NCBI RefSeq assembly: GCF_021869765.1
Contig: NZ_CP084580.1
Span: 4,154,001 to 4,218,000 of the forward strand
Origin: Chryseobacterium sp. MEBOG06
GTDB taxonomy: Bacteria; Bacteroidota; Bacteroidia; Flavobacteriales; Weeksellaceae
Reading direction: 5' to 3'
Length of the DNA stretch: 64,000 nt
The translations under genes and the position numbers were made by a program. This document shows, one piece after another, positions 7,934 through 16,719 of the stretch (its first letter is position 1; the number at the start of each line of letters is the position of its first letter). Below the pieces are notes generated by a model. The model was not told the DNA's origin, did not search any database, and saw nothing but the letters and a program-made list of their open reading frames with translations.

Positions 7934-8247
7934 TAAATGATAAAGAAAATCTTTATTTAAGATTAATAAAACTGTCTGTTTTACTGCAAACTATGACTCA
8001 GGGAAATGCTGTCATTTACAATACTCTATTTTAAGATTTTTTTTAATTAAAAAGACTCCCAGAAAAAATTATGAAAACAGCATTTAAAGTCTTAAAATTG
8101 ATTACTTTTTATAGTTTTTACAATTAAGTAACGGATTATATTATTAAAAAAGAAACAATTTCACCATTACCATTCAATACATATTATTTTTTAGATAAAC
8201 TTACTGCATATTTCGTATCTTTAATAAAAATTATTTGGTAAATAGCT

Positions 8248-8871
8248 ATGGCAGAAGAACTTTATTTCATAAAAACCAATCCTAATATTGCCAAAATTAA
8301 TTTGTACAATAAGATCTGCCGTGAGGAAGAAAGTGTATTGAAATTCTTAAAACCTGATGCAAAATCCAATCTTGAAATTATTAAAGATAAAATAAAGGAT
8401 TCTGTAGAAAATCTCAGCCGGGAAGAATTTCTGCAAATTTTTTCATGGTTCAGTACAGCCTATTCTTCAGATCATGAAGAAATAAAGACACAGCTCTTCA
8501 TCAATGGTATCGATATTTTTTATGAAATTCCCGCTACGGATGGTTCGGAAAAATTCCAGCAGATCCTTGCCAGCTATGAAAAACTCATAAAGCAGGATAT
8601 GAACTATATCGTGGATGCTCAAATTTTCAATCAATTTATTGTCTACGGAATATTTCTTACTGAGATCTTCAAAAAGGAAAAAGGCTGTGAAAATATACTA
8701 TGCGACTATCTGAAACCAGATAACCACTCCTTATATTTAATGGCTGAAAGCCAATTCAGTTTACTGGATTTTGATGAAAAAATCATTCCAGATCTTCAAC
8801 GTTATTTTGCAGATCTATATGATTTAACCAAATTTTACAAAGGTTCTATTATCAAGCTTGAGTATCAGTAA
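8248..8871 (+). CDS. Uncharacterised soluble protein
   Basis: A 207-residue acidic, helical protein (LKFLKPDAKSNLEIIKDKIK; NLSREEFLQIFSWFSTAYSS; YFADLYDLTKFYKGSIIKL) without signal peptide or membrane segments. I recognise no family. The length, composition and lone position resemble the many small single-gene hypothetical proteins of Chryseobacterium, some of which are immunity-like, but nothing here proves that. It has ~370 bp of gene-free DNA upstream and converges on the SDR gene with 8 bp between stops and no visible terminator. Confidence 0.5.
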   Translation: MAEELYFIKTNPNIAKINLYNKICREEESVLKFLKPDAKSNLEIIKDKIKDSVENLSREEFLQIFSWFSTAYSSDHEEIKTQLFINGIDIFYEIPATDGSEKFQQILASYEKLIKQDMNYIVDAQIFNQFIVYGIFLTEIFKKEKGCENILCDYLKPDNHSLYLMAESQFSLLDFDEKIIPDLQRYFADLYDLTKFYKGSIIKLEYQ

Positions 8872-8879
8872 GGAGATTT

Positions 8880-9899
8880 CTAACTCTCTTTTAAAATTTC
8901 AGGCCTTTCCATCAGGTATTGCAGTGCCTCTTTTACAGCCTGCTCAGGACTTTTAGGATTGAATCCCAATTCATTTCTTGATTTGGATATATCAAAATCC
9001 TGCTGTAATCCGGAAAACATGGAAATATCTTTTCTGGTAAGCACCGGTGCTTTTCCACTCATTCTTGCTGTAAACTCCATGATAGCAGCAATTGTAAACA
9101 AAATTCCTTTGGGAACAGAACGGGGAATCTCCAGTTTCAGTTCCGGATAAAGGGTATTGGCAAGAATGGTGGTATCTGTAATCGTCATACACTTTTCATT
9201 GGCAAGAATATAACGTTCTCCCGGACGTCCTTTTTCAGCGGCAAGGTAACATCCTTCGGCAACATCTTTCACATCTACCCAGTTCAGGGTAATCCTTGTA
9301 TCAACCGGAATTTTCTTATTTAAAATAAGCTTTAATACACCGTAAGAAACATTTAAAGGTAAAAATGCTTCACTTCCAATCATTGCAGAGGGCATCACAG
9401 AAACCAGTACAATTCCAAGTTTTGCAGCCAGTTCAAAGGCAATTTTTTCCCCATCATTCTTAGAATTATAATACATATCCCTCCGGTCCGGATTATATCC
9501 ATTGCTTTCTTTAGTCGGGAGCTGAGTATAATCCAGTGCTGCAATAGAACTTACGTAAACAATTTTCTTTACTCCAGCTTCTGCGGCAGCTTCAATGGTA
9601 TTACGCGTACCGTTGATATTCACATCATAGATCTCTTTTTTAGGATCTTTGGCCCATAGTTTAAATGAAGCACCTACAGCATAAAATGTTTCTACCCCCT
9701 GCAGAGCTTTTACAAAAGAAGCTTTATCTGTAATGTCTGCCTGCACCAGCTCACAATCCAGTCCTTCAAAAGGTTTTATGTTGCCGGTATTTCTCACTGC
9801 AGCACGTACCGGAAGTCCCTTTTTTAATAAAAATCTCACTAAATTATTTCCCAGATGCCCGTTAGCCCCAGAAACGAGACTCCAATTATTCTTTGTCAT
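8880..9899 (-). CDS. Extended SDR NAD(P)-dependent epimerase/dehydratase (DFR-like)
   Basis: A 339-residue protein. The cofactor motif GANGHLG (residues ~11-17) is an extended-SDR GxxGxxG; the sequence IVYVSSIAAL places the catalytic Ser; MYYNSKND contains the YxxxK catalytic pair. The NWVDVKDVAEGCYLAAEKG and GERYILANE segments match dihydroflavonol-4-reductase/cinnamoyl-CoA-reductase-like bacterial enzymes. The substrate is probably a carbonyl or hydroxy compound and is not identifiable. It lies 59 bp downstream of a Crp/Fnr regulator on the same strand, which suggests control by it. Confidence 0.85.
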   Translation of the reverse strand: MTKNNWSLVSGANGHLGNNLVRFLLKKGLPVRAAVRNTGNIKPFEGLDCELVQADITDKASFVKALQGVETFYAVGASFKLWAKDPKKEIYDVNINGTRNTIEAAAEAGVKKIVYVSSIAALDYTQLPTKESNGYNPDRRDMYYNSKNDGEKIAFELAAKLGIVLVSVMPSAMIGSEAFLPLNVSYGVLKLILNKKIPVDTRITLNWVDVKDVAEGCYLAAEKGRPGERYILANEKCMTITDTTILANTLYPELKLEIPRSVPKGILFTIAAIMEFTARMSGKAPVLTRKDISMFSGLQQDFDISKSRNELGFNPKSPEQAVKEALQYLMERPEILKES

Positions 9900-9958
9900 T
9901 GTATTGATTTTACTACGACAAAGTTCTATTTCCTGTCTCCGGAATCACTTGACTTTTG

Positions 9959-10534
9959 TTAGTTAATTATTTTTCTTCTGATTCTGCTCAGACTCTCGGG
10001 TTTCATTCCCAGAAAGGAAGCGATATACTGAATGGGAACATTCTGAATAATCTCAGGAAAATCTTTCATAAGCTTCAGGTAGCGCTGTTCTGCATTCAAA
10101 CCCGATAGTTCTCTGGAACGGTTTTCATTATAGGTAATAGACTGCTGGAAAACAGAAATACAGAAGTCCTTCATCGTCTGACTTTCATTCACCAGATGAT
10201 CCAAATTTTCTTTGGAAATCCTCAAAAGTTCACAATCTGTAATACTTGCCACATTATTTTCTGAGACCATACTGTTGATAAAATCAGAATATGATGTAAA
10301 AAATCCCGGCGGGCAGTTGATATGGGTGGTTATCTCATTCCCATTCTCGTCCGTATAAAAGAGTCTGAGATATCCGGAAACAATATAATAAAGATAACCA
10401 GGAACTCTTCCGGATTCTTCTATTATCTCATTTTTCGCAAATATAATGGGTTCGAAATACAGCTTTACAGCCTCAAGTTCTCTTTGTGAAAAATCATGGT
10501 CTGAACAGAGGTATTGTAAAAGCTTGTCGTGCAT
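9959..10534 (-). CDS. Crp/Fnr family transcriptional regulator
   Basis: A 191-residue protein with an N-terminal cyclic-nucleotide-binding-like beta barrel (residues ~28-115: IFAKNEIIEESGRVPGYLYY, IVSGYLRLFY) and a C-terminal winged helix (VPIQYIASFLGMKPESLSRI). The C-terminal part is of the short form usual in Bacteroidota. The cAMP-contact residues of true CRP are not obvious, so the ligand is unknown. A -7 box (TATTTTTG on the minus strand, 10568-10561) lies 26 bp before the start. It is divergent from the TonB-type receptor gene and upstream of the SDR gene. Confidence 0.88.
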   Translation of the reverse strand: MHDKLLQYLCSDHDFSQRELEAVKLYFEPIIFAKNEIIEESGRVPGYLYYIVSGYLRLFYTDENGNEITTHINCPPGFFTSYSDFINSMVSENNVASITDCELLRISKENLDHLVNESQTMKDFCISVFQQSITYNENRSRELSGLNAEQRYLKLMKDFPEIIQNVPIQYIASFLGMKPESLSRIRRKIIN

Positions 10535-10560
10535 AGAAATGGATATTTTTGAGTATGATA

Positions 10561-10568
10561 CAAAAATA
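10561..10568 (-). promoter_or_regulatory. -7 box for Crp/Fnr gene
   Basis: CAAAAATA on the plus strand is TATTTTTG on the minus strand, an exact TAnnTTTG. No clear -33 TTG is seen at the ideal spacing. Confidence 0.45.
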
Positions 10569-10666
10569 CCAAAAGAAAATTTCAGTATTGATTAATATTT
10601 TTAAAAGATTTTCACAAGCTGATGTAATAGGTTCATTTAAATAGTTGTCTTATATAAAAACAAAGT

Positions 10667-13039
10667 ATGAATCGAAAGATTATCTACCTTTTAGGCCTTT
10701 TTTCTTCATCATTCATTTTTGCACAAAGTGTAGAAGGAACAGTTATGGATAAAGATAATAAGCCAGTATCTGAAACTGAGGTCCTGATTACGAAAAATGA
10801 GAAAAAATTTTCTGCCATCACCGATGAAAAAGGATTATTTAAAATTCTTTTACAGGAAAACGGAGATTATTTGCTTGAGATTATAAAAGACGGGGTAAAA
10901 ACCAACAGTGAAAAAATTACAGTAAACGGTAATGCCAAAAAAGATATTCAGATAAAAGAAGCTCCAGCTGCGGAGCAGAAAATAGAGGGAGTAACCGTTA
11001 CTGCAAAGAAAAAATTATTCGAGAGAAAAGTAGACCGCCTGGTCTTCAATGTCGAGAATTCTGTAGCCTCTCAGGGAATTGATGCTATAGAAGCTCTTGC
11101 CAAAACGCCGATGGTAAAAACCAGTGATGATGCGATAAGTATTGCCGGGAAAAGTAACGTAGCTGTAATGATTAATGACAGACTACTGAACCTTAACGGG
11201 CAGGAACTTATCAACTATCTGAAGACCCTCCGTTCTGACGATATTCTTAAAATTGAGGTGATCACCACTCCTCCTGCAAAATATGACGCGGAAGGAAAAA
11301 GCGGGCTCATCAATATTATTCTTAAGAAAAATGCCAATTTGGGTTGGAACGGATCTCTTCAGACCTCCGGAAATTATTTTTGGGGAAGACCTACTGTTTC
11401 TTCAAGAAGTGGAGCAACATTTAACTATCAGGGAGATAAATTATCTCTAAGTACCAATTTGTCTATAGGGGATAATTACTGGTACTATACCAATAAGAAT
11501 TATCTGACAGGTACCACCAGCAATAATTACTGGAACAGAGATACTCAGATTCTTAATAATTATAAATATAAAAGTGGAAATATAAAGGCCGAATACAAGA
11601 TCAATGATAAAAATCTTGCTGGAATTAATTATAATTACTCCCACAGTAATCCTTTGGAAAAAGGAGAGAGTACATCAAAAAGATTCAATGATGAAGGACT
11701 GTTGGATATTATGTCTGATTACAGGAACAGAAACAGCAGGGATGTTCATAATGCAACGGCTTTTTATGAAACAAAACTAGACAGCGCGGGTAGTAAACTG
11801 AACCTTACTGCCAATATGATGATTAATAACTCCAATGCCAGGAATTTCTCCAATACCACTACTACGGGAACAACTTCTACAATGGCTAATCCTATCAGTA
11901 AATACAGAATCTACTCGGGGCAGGCTGATATGGAAAAAACTTTTGCTAAGATTAAAACTGAAGGCGGGCTAAAGTATACTAAGATTAAAAATGATTCTGA
12001 ATTTAATTTTTTTGATATAAAAAACGGAGATTACGAACTTAATCAAGGGAAAACAAATACCTTCTTTTATAATGAAGAAAATTATGCAGCCTATATTTCT
12101 ACTAATTTTAAAATCAGTGAAAAGTGGGATGCAAAAGCCGGGCTTCGCTATGAATATACTACGCTGGAAGGAATTTCAATGAATGACAACAATTCAGCAA
12201 AGATTAAATATGGAAAATTCTTCCCTACCGCCTATATAAGCTATAAACCTAATGAGAATAATGCCTTCTCGCTCAACTATTCGCGCAGAATTTCACGTCC
12301 TTATTTCGGAAATCTGAATCCATTCAAATATTTTACCTCCGATTATGAATACAGTACAGGAAATCCTTATCTCCTTCCTTCATTTTCTGACAATTTTGAA
12401 TTTGGTTATGTCTTAAAAAATAATCTCAATATCACTTTATATTATAATTACAATAAAGACAACTGGGACAGGATTCAAATGGTAGACGGAAATTACAGAT
12501 ATACGGTTGCTAAGAATTTTTATAATGAAGATCAGGCCGGAATCAATATCAGCTACAATTACAACAAACTGAAATGGCTGGAGTCCACTATTTTTGTCAA
12601 TGGATATTATGCCAAGTCAAAATCTTATGATCCTCTGATTCTTCCAGCTCCGGCAGGGTACAGTGCCAATATTAATATCGACAACAATTTCTTCCTTAAT
12701 AAAGAAAAAACGGTAACCCTGATGCTTGGATTATGGGGCAGTCTTCCAAACAGAAACGGAAATACCTATTATTATACCAATGCTTCACTGTATACAGGAG
12801 TGAAACTCGCTTTCATGGATAAAAAACTTCTCGTAAATCTCTATTTAAATGATATTTTAAATACCAACCGCGAAAAAGGGATTGAATACTACCCTACTTA
12901 CAATATCGATTATCAGTATAAAGGAATTACCCGAAATGTAAATCTTTCTCTTACTTATAAATTTGGGAATAATAATGTGAAAGGAGCTACCAAGCAAGTG
13001 AAATTTGAAGAATCCAACAGAGCAGGTGGCGGCAGCTAG
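10667..13039 (+). CDS. TonB-dependent-receptor-like outer-membrane beta-barrel protein (OMP_b-brl_3 type)
   Basis: A 790-residue protein. Signal peptide MNRKIIYLLGLFSSSFIFAQ; residues ~22-100 form a carboxypeptidase-regulatory-like (CarboxypepD_reg) domain (VEGTVMDKDNKPVSETEVLI); residues ~110-220 form a plug-like domain (IDAIEALAKTPMVKTSDDAI ... IEVITTPPAKYDAEGKSGLI); the rest is a long barrel rich in Tyr/Asn strands. This architecture is the Bacteroidota outer-membrane beta-barrel family PF14905. It probably moves an unidentified ligand across the outer membrane. No SusD partner is adjacent. The end EESNRAGGGS lacks the usual terminal aromatic residue, which is common for this family. It is divergent from the Crp/Fnr gene. 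Confidence 0.85.
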   Translation: MNRKIIYLLGLFSSSFIFAQSVEGTVMDKDNKPVSETEVLITKNEKKFSAITDEKGLFKILLQENGDYLLEIIKDGVKTNSEKITVNGNAKKDIQIKEAPAAEQKIEGVTVTAKKKLFERKVDRLVFNVENSVASQGIDAIEALAKTPMVKTSDDAISIAGKSNVAVMINDRLLNLNGQELINYLKTLRSDDILKIEVITTPPAKYDAEGKSGLINIILKKNANLGWNGSLQTSGNYFWGRPTVSSRSGATFNYQGDKLSLSTNLSIGDNYWYYTNKNYLTGTTSNNYWNRDTQILNNYKYKSGNIKAEYKINDKNLAGINYNYSHSNPLEKGESTSKRFNDEGLLDIMSDYRNRNSRDVHNATAFYETKLDSAGSKLNLTANMMINNSNARNFSNTTTTGTTSTMANPISKYRIYSGQADMEKTFAKIKTEGGLKYTKIKNDSEFNFFDIKNGDYELNQGKTNTFFYNEENYAAYISTNFKISEKWDAKAGLRYEYTTLEGISMNDNNSAKIKYGKFFPTAYISYKPNENNAFSLNYSRRISRPYFGNLNPFKYFTSDYEYSTGNPYLLPSFSDNFEFGYVLKNNLNITLYYNYNKDNWDRIQMVDGNYRYTVAKNFYNEDQAGINISYNYNKLKWLESTIFVNGYYAKSKSYDPLILPAPAGYSANINIDNNFFLNKEKTVTLMLGLWGSLPNRNGNTYYYTNASLYTGVKLAFMDKKLLVNLYLNDILNTNREKGIEYYPTYNIDYQYKGITRNVNLSLTYKFGNNNVKGATKQVKFEESNRAGGGS

Positions 13040-13086
13040 ACCTTCATGTACATGGATTATGATTGAATCAGGATAAAAACTATAAC

Positions 13087-13137
13087 GCCGGCCGGCAGTC
13101 TCCGATTACGATGTGGAGCTGCCGGCTTTTTTATTTT
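13087..13137. terminator. Bidirectional terminator between receptor and small membrane gene
   Basis: GCCGGCAG (13091-13098) pairs with CTGCCGGC (13119-13126), with an inner CTCC/GGAG extension, followed by TTTTTTATTTTT. The hairpin serves the convergent genes; the minus-strand stop codon at 13131 lies inside the T tract. Confidence 0.85.
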
Positions 13138-13490
13138 TCTGCCTGAAACCTCCTAACCTGAAAAATATAATAAATGAGTCCTCCAGCCAGATAAGCCAGT
13201 ACATCCCAAACATCTCCTGTAAACTTTTCAGAAAGCTTTGGGCAAAGTACTTCAAATAAAAAAGACAGGTAGAGAACTGAGGTGAGTACAAATTTCAAAT
13301 CAGGCTTCCAATGACAGCCTGGTAAGGAATTCATTATATATTCTATCAGACAGCAATACATAGGAATGGTAATAAAATCTGTAAAATGATCATTGATCAC
13401 AGGTATATAAATGTCATTTCTTCTCAGAAGAATAATAAGTACCCATGAAGCTATTCCCACCCAAAACCAGTATGGAATTTTCTTCTTCAT
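13131..13490 (-). CDS. Small integral membrane protein (VanZ-like)
   Basis: A 119-residue protein with three or four hydrophobic segments (WFWVGIASWVLIILL; FITIPMYCCLIEYIM; FVLTSVLYLSFLFEVLCPKL; VWDVLAYLAGGLIYYIF). The D-x-x-D-V-L-A-Y-x-x-G pattern near the end resembles the last conserved stretch of VanZ-like proteins. Its start ATG overlaps the stop of the 44-codon gene upstream (TAATG), so the two are translationally coupled. Both are probably controlled by the palindromic operator at 13657-13676. Biochemical role unknown. Confidence 0.65.
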   Translation of the reverse strand: MKKKIPYWFWVGIASWVLIILLRRNDIYIPVINDHFTDFITIPMYCCLIEYIMNSLPGCHWKPDLKFVLTSVLYLSFLFEVLCPKLSEKFTGDVWDVLAYLAGGLIYYIFQVRRFQAEK

Positions 13491-13624
13491 TACATATGAA
13501 GCACTGCCATAATAATACCCAAAATCACCTGCAGAACCTTCACGACAATCTCCTGAAAGTCTGTATTATCAGATGTTCCCTTTTTTTCCGCCGATTCGTA
13601 ATCAAACTTTTGTTTTCCTTCCAT
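13490..13624 (-). CDS. 44-residue single-TM protein, coupled to the VanZ-like gene
   Basis: The frame from ATG 13624 reads MEGKQKFDYESAEKKGTSDN, then a hydrophobic segment VLQVILGIIMAVLHM and stop TAA 13492-13490. An in-frame ATG at 13630 would add two residues. The stop overlaps the next gene's start as TAATG. A TATATTTG -7 box (13652-13645, minus strand) stands 15-21 bp upstream, with the TetR-type palindrome directly behind it. Coupling, promoter position and the charged-N/hydrophobic-C layout support a real small gene. Function unknown. Confidence 0.6.
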   Translation of the reverse strand: MEGKQKFDYESAEKKGTSDNTDFQEIVVKVLQVILGIIMAVLHM

Positions 13625-13644
13625 TATCATAAGATTTGATACTG

Positions 13645-13676
13645 CAAATATACATCATTAGAACAATTGTTCTAAT
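13645..13676 (-). promoter_or_regulatory. Promoter plus 20-bp perfect palindromic operator
   Basis: ATTAGAACAATTGTTCTAAT (13657-13676) is a perfect 20-bp palindrome. On the minus strand it lies just upstream of TATATTTG (13652-13645), inside the promoter of the small membrane-protein pair. The TetR gene diverges at 13722 with its own -7 box TATCTTTG (13710-13717), only 4 nt before its ATG. The palindrome is the obvious binding site for this TetR protein. Confidence 0.75.
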
Positions 13677-13721
13677 AATAAGAAGATGATTTATTACCAC
13701 TCTTATTCTTATCTTTGAAGG

Positions 13722-14339
13722 ATGACCACAAAGGAAAAGATTTTGTCTAAAGCGCTGGAGCTATTTAATGAAAAGGGGTATAATAATGTCACCACAAGGA
13801 ATATTGCTGCTGAACTGAAAATAAGTGCAGGGAATCTGCATTATCATTTCAGACATTCTGAGGACATTATCAAAATTCTTTTTTCAGAACTTACCCTGAA
13901 AATGGATGAACTCCTGAATCAAATGAAAGCGACGGAGAATAAAACTCTTCAAGACCTTTATCAGTTTACTTTTTCTACATCCAGTATATTTTATTCTTAT
14001 CGTTTTATATTTGTCAATTTTGTTGATATATTAAACAAAATTCCCGAAATAAAGGCACAATATGAAGTGATTAATTTTAACAGAAAGGAAGAATTTCAAC
14101 AGATATTTACCAACCTTCAAAAGAGTGCTGTTTTTCAGACTGAAGTACCAGATTTTATTGTAGACTGCCTCACTGAACAGATTTTCATCATTGCCGATAA
14201 CTGGCTCAGCCACAATAAGCTCATTTTAAAACTGGATCAAAAAAAAGCAATACAGCATTATACTCTTCTTCAGATGAATCTCTTCTACCCTCTTCTCAAC
14301 AAAGAACAACAAAAACTTTATGAGCAGCAGTACATCTAA
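13722..14339 (+). CDS. TetR/AcrR family transcriptional regulator
   Basis: A 205-residue protein. The N-terminal HTH (residues ~4-47: EKILSKALELFNEKGYNNVT, TRNIAAELKISAGNLHYHF) is clear, and the rest is a helical ligand/dimerisation domain. A -7 box TATCTTTG ends 4 nt before the ATG, which predicts an mRNA starting at or next to the start codon. It overlaps the GNAT gene by 20 bp, and the AraC gene follows immediately, giving a three-gene operon. It probably represses the divergent small membrane-protein pair through the palindrome 46 bp upstream. Confidence 0.88.
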   Translation: MTTKEKILSKALELFNEKGYNNVTTRNIAAELKISAGNLHYHFRHSEDIIKILFSELTLKMDELLNQMKATENKTLQDLYQFTFSTSSIFYSYRFIFVNFVDILNKIPEIKAQYEVINFNRKEEFQQIFTNLQKSAVFQTEVPDFIVDCLTEQIFIIADNWLSHNKLILKLDQKKAIQHYTLLQMNLFYPLLNKEQQKLYEQQYI

Positions 14340-14829
14340 TAATCCGGAAATCATCATCAGAAAAGGAAATGAAAACGACCTGAAAGAGATGCAGCTATTG
14401 TTTACTCATACAATAGATGTTATCTGCAGGAAAGATTATGATGATATGCAGCGCAAAGCCTGGAGCTCAGGTACAGAAAATGAAGAAAGATGGCTGAGTG
14501 TCCTCAAAGATCAATATGTTTTAGTTGCCATTCTGAATGATCAGCTGGTTGGTTTCTGTACACTTGATCAGGGAAATTATATTGATTTACTATTTGTTCA
14601 TCATAATCATCAACATGAGGGAATTGCATCCAGGCTGTATACTCATATCGAACAAAAAGCTTTGGAACAAAATGAGCTCTACCTTACAGCGGATGTCAGC
14701 AAAACGGCCCGTCCATTTTTTAAAAAAAAAGGATTTCAAATAATCAAAGAGCAGATTGTCTATGTAAAAGGGATCAGCCTCACCAACTATAAAATGACTA
14801 AAAAACTAACCTCATCATTATCTGAGTAA
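14320..14829 (+). CDS. GNAT family N-acetyltransferase
   Basis: A 169-residue protein. Residues ~10-150 carry the GNAT fold: IIIRKGNENDLKEMQLLF strand-helix start, LVGFCTLDQGNYIDLLFVHH (beta 4), the acetyl-CoA loop HQHEGIASRLYTHIEQKA in the position of Q/RxxGxG/A, and TADVSKTARPFFKKKGFQII. It acetylates an amine on an unknown substrate. It starts inside the TetR gene (20-bp overlap), and its stop overlaps the start of the AraC gene, so expression is tightly linked. Confidence 0.85.
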   Translation: MSSSTSNNPEIIIRKGNENDLKEMQLLFTHTIDVICRKDYDDMQRKAWSSGTENEERWLSVLKDQYVLVAILNDQLVGFCTLDQGNYIDLLFVHHNHQHEGIASRLYTHIEQKALEQNELYLTADVSKTARPFFKKKGFQIIKEQIVYVKGISLTNYKMTKKLTSSLSE

Positions 14830-15647
14830 TGGAGCCACAACCGCAATACAATGATTTCAGAATTTCAGTTCCTGCGGAATTTGAAAATGTATTCACTCAT
14901 TTTTATTTTGCTGAAAATACTTCTGACATTCCGGTTACCAAAACACTGCTTCCCACATATCAAACAATTCTGTTATTCTGTTTTGGAGAGAATGCCTCTA
15001 TGTCTGCCCATGAAAAAACGACAATCTATGTTGATAAATCTATTGTTTTCGGGCCTGTAAGGCAAGCTTTTGAATATACCCTTCCGGCTAGAAGCTCTAT
15101 TCTTGTGGCCAATTTCAAAGATGATTCCTTCTTCAGATTTTTTGGAAAAGTATCTGTCGAAAATCTGATAAAGCATCCCGATGAACTGTTGAATGATAAC
15201 TGCTTTACTGATCTGTGGTATCGGCTTTCTGAAATAAATTCTACGGTTGAGCAGGTAAGTTATATTTTAGAATTTTGCAGACCTTATCTACAGTATCAGG
15301 ACGCTACCAGTCATCTTTTAAGCAGCTTTGAAAATGATCTTTTAAGTCCTGTTAAGGTCATTGCAGAGCAAACCCATCAGACGGAACGAAATGTTCAACG
15401 AAAACAAAAAGAACAGTTTGGCTATTCTTTGAAAGAGCTTGCCCGGTATAAACGTTTTTTAAAAGCCATAAAAATCATTGAAGAAGAAACAAAACAGCAA
15501 AATAAGTTAAAATGGTTTACTGTTATCGATCAGTGCGGCTACTATGATCAAAGCCAGCTCATCCACGATTTTAAACATTTCATCAACCTTTCCCCTTCAC
15601 AATATCTGAAATTTCAGCAGGAAATCTGCAATCCAAAGTCTGAATAA
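14829..15647 (+). CDS. AraC family transcriptional regulator
   Basis: A 272-residue protein with an N-terminal sensing domain and a C-terminal double HTH of AraC type (residues ~170-265: VIAEQTHQTERNVQRKQKEQ, FGYSLKELARYKRFLKAIKI, then DQCGYYDQSQLIHDFKHFIN and LSPSQY). The last segments are the diagnostic second HTH and FxxxxGxSPxxY-like motif. It ends 75 bp before the oxidoreductase gene, which it may control. Its start overlaps the GNAT stop. Confidence 0.88.
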   Translation: MEPQPQYNDFRISVPAEFENVFTHFYFAENTSDIPVTKTLLPTYQTILLFCFGENASMSAHEKTTIYVDKSIVFGPVRQAFEYTLPARSSILVANFKDDSFFRFFGKVSVENLIKHPDELLNDNCFTDLWYRLSEINSTVEQVSYILEFCRPYLQYQDATSHLLSSFENDLLSPVKVIAEQTHQTERNVQRKQKEQFGYSLKELARYKRFLKAIKIIEEETKQQNKLKWFTVIDQCGYYDQSQLIHDFKHFINLSPSQYLKFQQEICNPKSE

Positions 15648-15667
15648 TTCATTTCGTTTTCTTACAA

Positions 15668-15696
15668 TTTCCGAATAGTTCAGAATTCTACATTTG
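15668..15696 (+). promoter_or_regulatory. Promoter for NAD(P)H oxidoreductase
   Basis: TACATTTG at 15689-15696 is an exact TAnnTTTG; TTTC at 15668-15671 approximates the -33 TTTG with a 17-bp gap. The predicted start is about 20 nt before the ATG at 15723. Confidence 0.6.
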
Positions 15697-15722
15697 TCTC
15701 ATTAATTTTAATAAACAAAGCA

Positions 15723-16313
15723 ATGAGACATTTAATTATCTACGCCCATCCCAATGAAAACAGTTTAAATCATAGTCTTTTAAATACTGTTGTTGAGAAC
15801 CTTCAATCCCAAAATCATGAAGTGGTGATCAGGGATTTGTATAAGATCGGTTTCGATCCCGTTCTCTCTTTAGCTGATATGCATGGACAGCGTATGGGAA
15901 AAGTATCTGAAGATGTACAACGGGAACAGGAACATATTTCCTGGGCAGAACAGATTACTTTTATCTATCCTATCTGGTGGACGGGGCTGCCTGCTATTAT
16001 GAAAGGATTTATAGACCGCGTTTTCAGTTACGGCTTCGCTTACCGCTATGATCAGGGTATACAGAAAGGGCTTCTGAAAGGAAAAAAAACAGTTATTATC
16101 AATACCCATGGAAAATCTCATGAAGAGTATGAACGAATGGGAATGGACAAAGCTTTAACTTTAACTTCTGACCACGGGATTTTTATATATTCCGGATTGG
16201 AAATCATTCAACACTTATTTTTTGATAAAGCTGATAAAGCATCTTCTGAAAATTTAGAGATATGGAAAGACCGGATCAGAAATATATACGCAGAAGTGAG
16301 TCTTAATTCTTAA
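15723..16313 (+). CDS. NAD(P)H-dependent oxidoreductase, flavodoxin fold (NQO/KefF type)
   Basis: A 196-residue protein. The first strand and phosphate loop IIYAHPNENSLNHSLL bind FMN/FAD phosphate; FIYPIWWTGLPAIMKGFIDR is the family signature around the isoalloxazine ring; VFSYGFAYRY follows as in MdaB/KefF/NQO1 relatives. It carries out two-electron reduction of quinones or other electrophiles in the cytoplasm. It is preceded by its own promoter and by an AraC regulator, and no good terminator follows within 100 bp. Length is normal for the family. Confidence 0.88.
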   Translation: MRHLIIYAHPNENSLNHSLLNTVVENLQSQNHEVVIRDLYKIGFDPVLSLADMHGQRMGKVSEDVQREQEHISWAEQITFIYPIWWTGLPAIMKGFIDRVFSYGFAYRYDQGIQKGLLKGKKTVIINTHGKSHEEYERMGMDKALTLTSDHGIFIYSGLEIIQHLFFDKADKASSENLEIWKDRIRNIYAEVSLNS

Positions 16314-16495
16314 TCATCAACAGGTATAACATCTGAAAAACAAACCGTTATCTCTTTTAGGTTTACAACTTATAAGTTGATTTTAAAAAAATAAATCAGT
16401 GTTTTTTACATCTTCATTTTATATTTTGCATTTAAAGGATTTATGGCATGGAATTAGCTTCAGGAATGGCAAGTAAAATTGTTTTGAACCTTTAT

Positions 16496-16581
16496 TTTAA
16501 ACCATTGAGATTCGTAAACGGTTAAGTTTTTAAAAAAAACAAATCTTGTTATAACCCAGCACTGCGTCTTAATGGTTTAAA
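16496..16581. repeat. 11-bp inverted repeat in the region upstream of tyrS
   Basis: TTTAAACCATT (16496-16506) and AATGGTTTAAA (16571-16581) are exact reverse complements 64 bp apart, in a 300-bp stretch (16314-16620) with no gene and no exact TAnnTTTG box. GCGTCTT also recurs directly at 16564 and 16644. The function is unknown; the arms might bracket a structured leader or be a remnant of a small mobile element. Confidence 0.35.
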
Positions 16582-16620
16582 TATTGGAATTCAGGAAATC
16601 CCTGTTATACTGGCAGTACA

Positions 16621-16719
16621 ATGAAACATTTAAACAGCATATTGCGTCTTCCATTCTTCAGTGAATATTATACTCCGAACTATCGTTCGGGAAGACTTTC
16701 TATATCTGTAAAACAATAA
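16621..16719 (+). CDS. Putative tyrS leader peptide (32 codons, three Tyr codons)
   Basis: ATG 16621 opens a 32-codon frame ending in TAA 16717-16719, 69 bp before tyrS. The middle reads FFSEYYTPNYRSG: TAT codons at 16666, 16669 and 16681, i.e. three tyrosines within six residues. It overlaps a small hairpin (16675-16690) and is followed by a strong terminator hairpin (16741-16765) ending 23 bp before the tyrS start. This is the layout of a leader peptide whose translation measures charged tRNA-Tyr. That it is translated is inferred, not shown. Confidence 0.55.
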   Translation: MKHLNSILRLPFFSEYYTPNYRSGRLSISVKQ

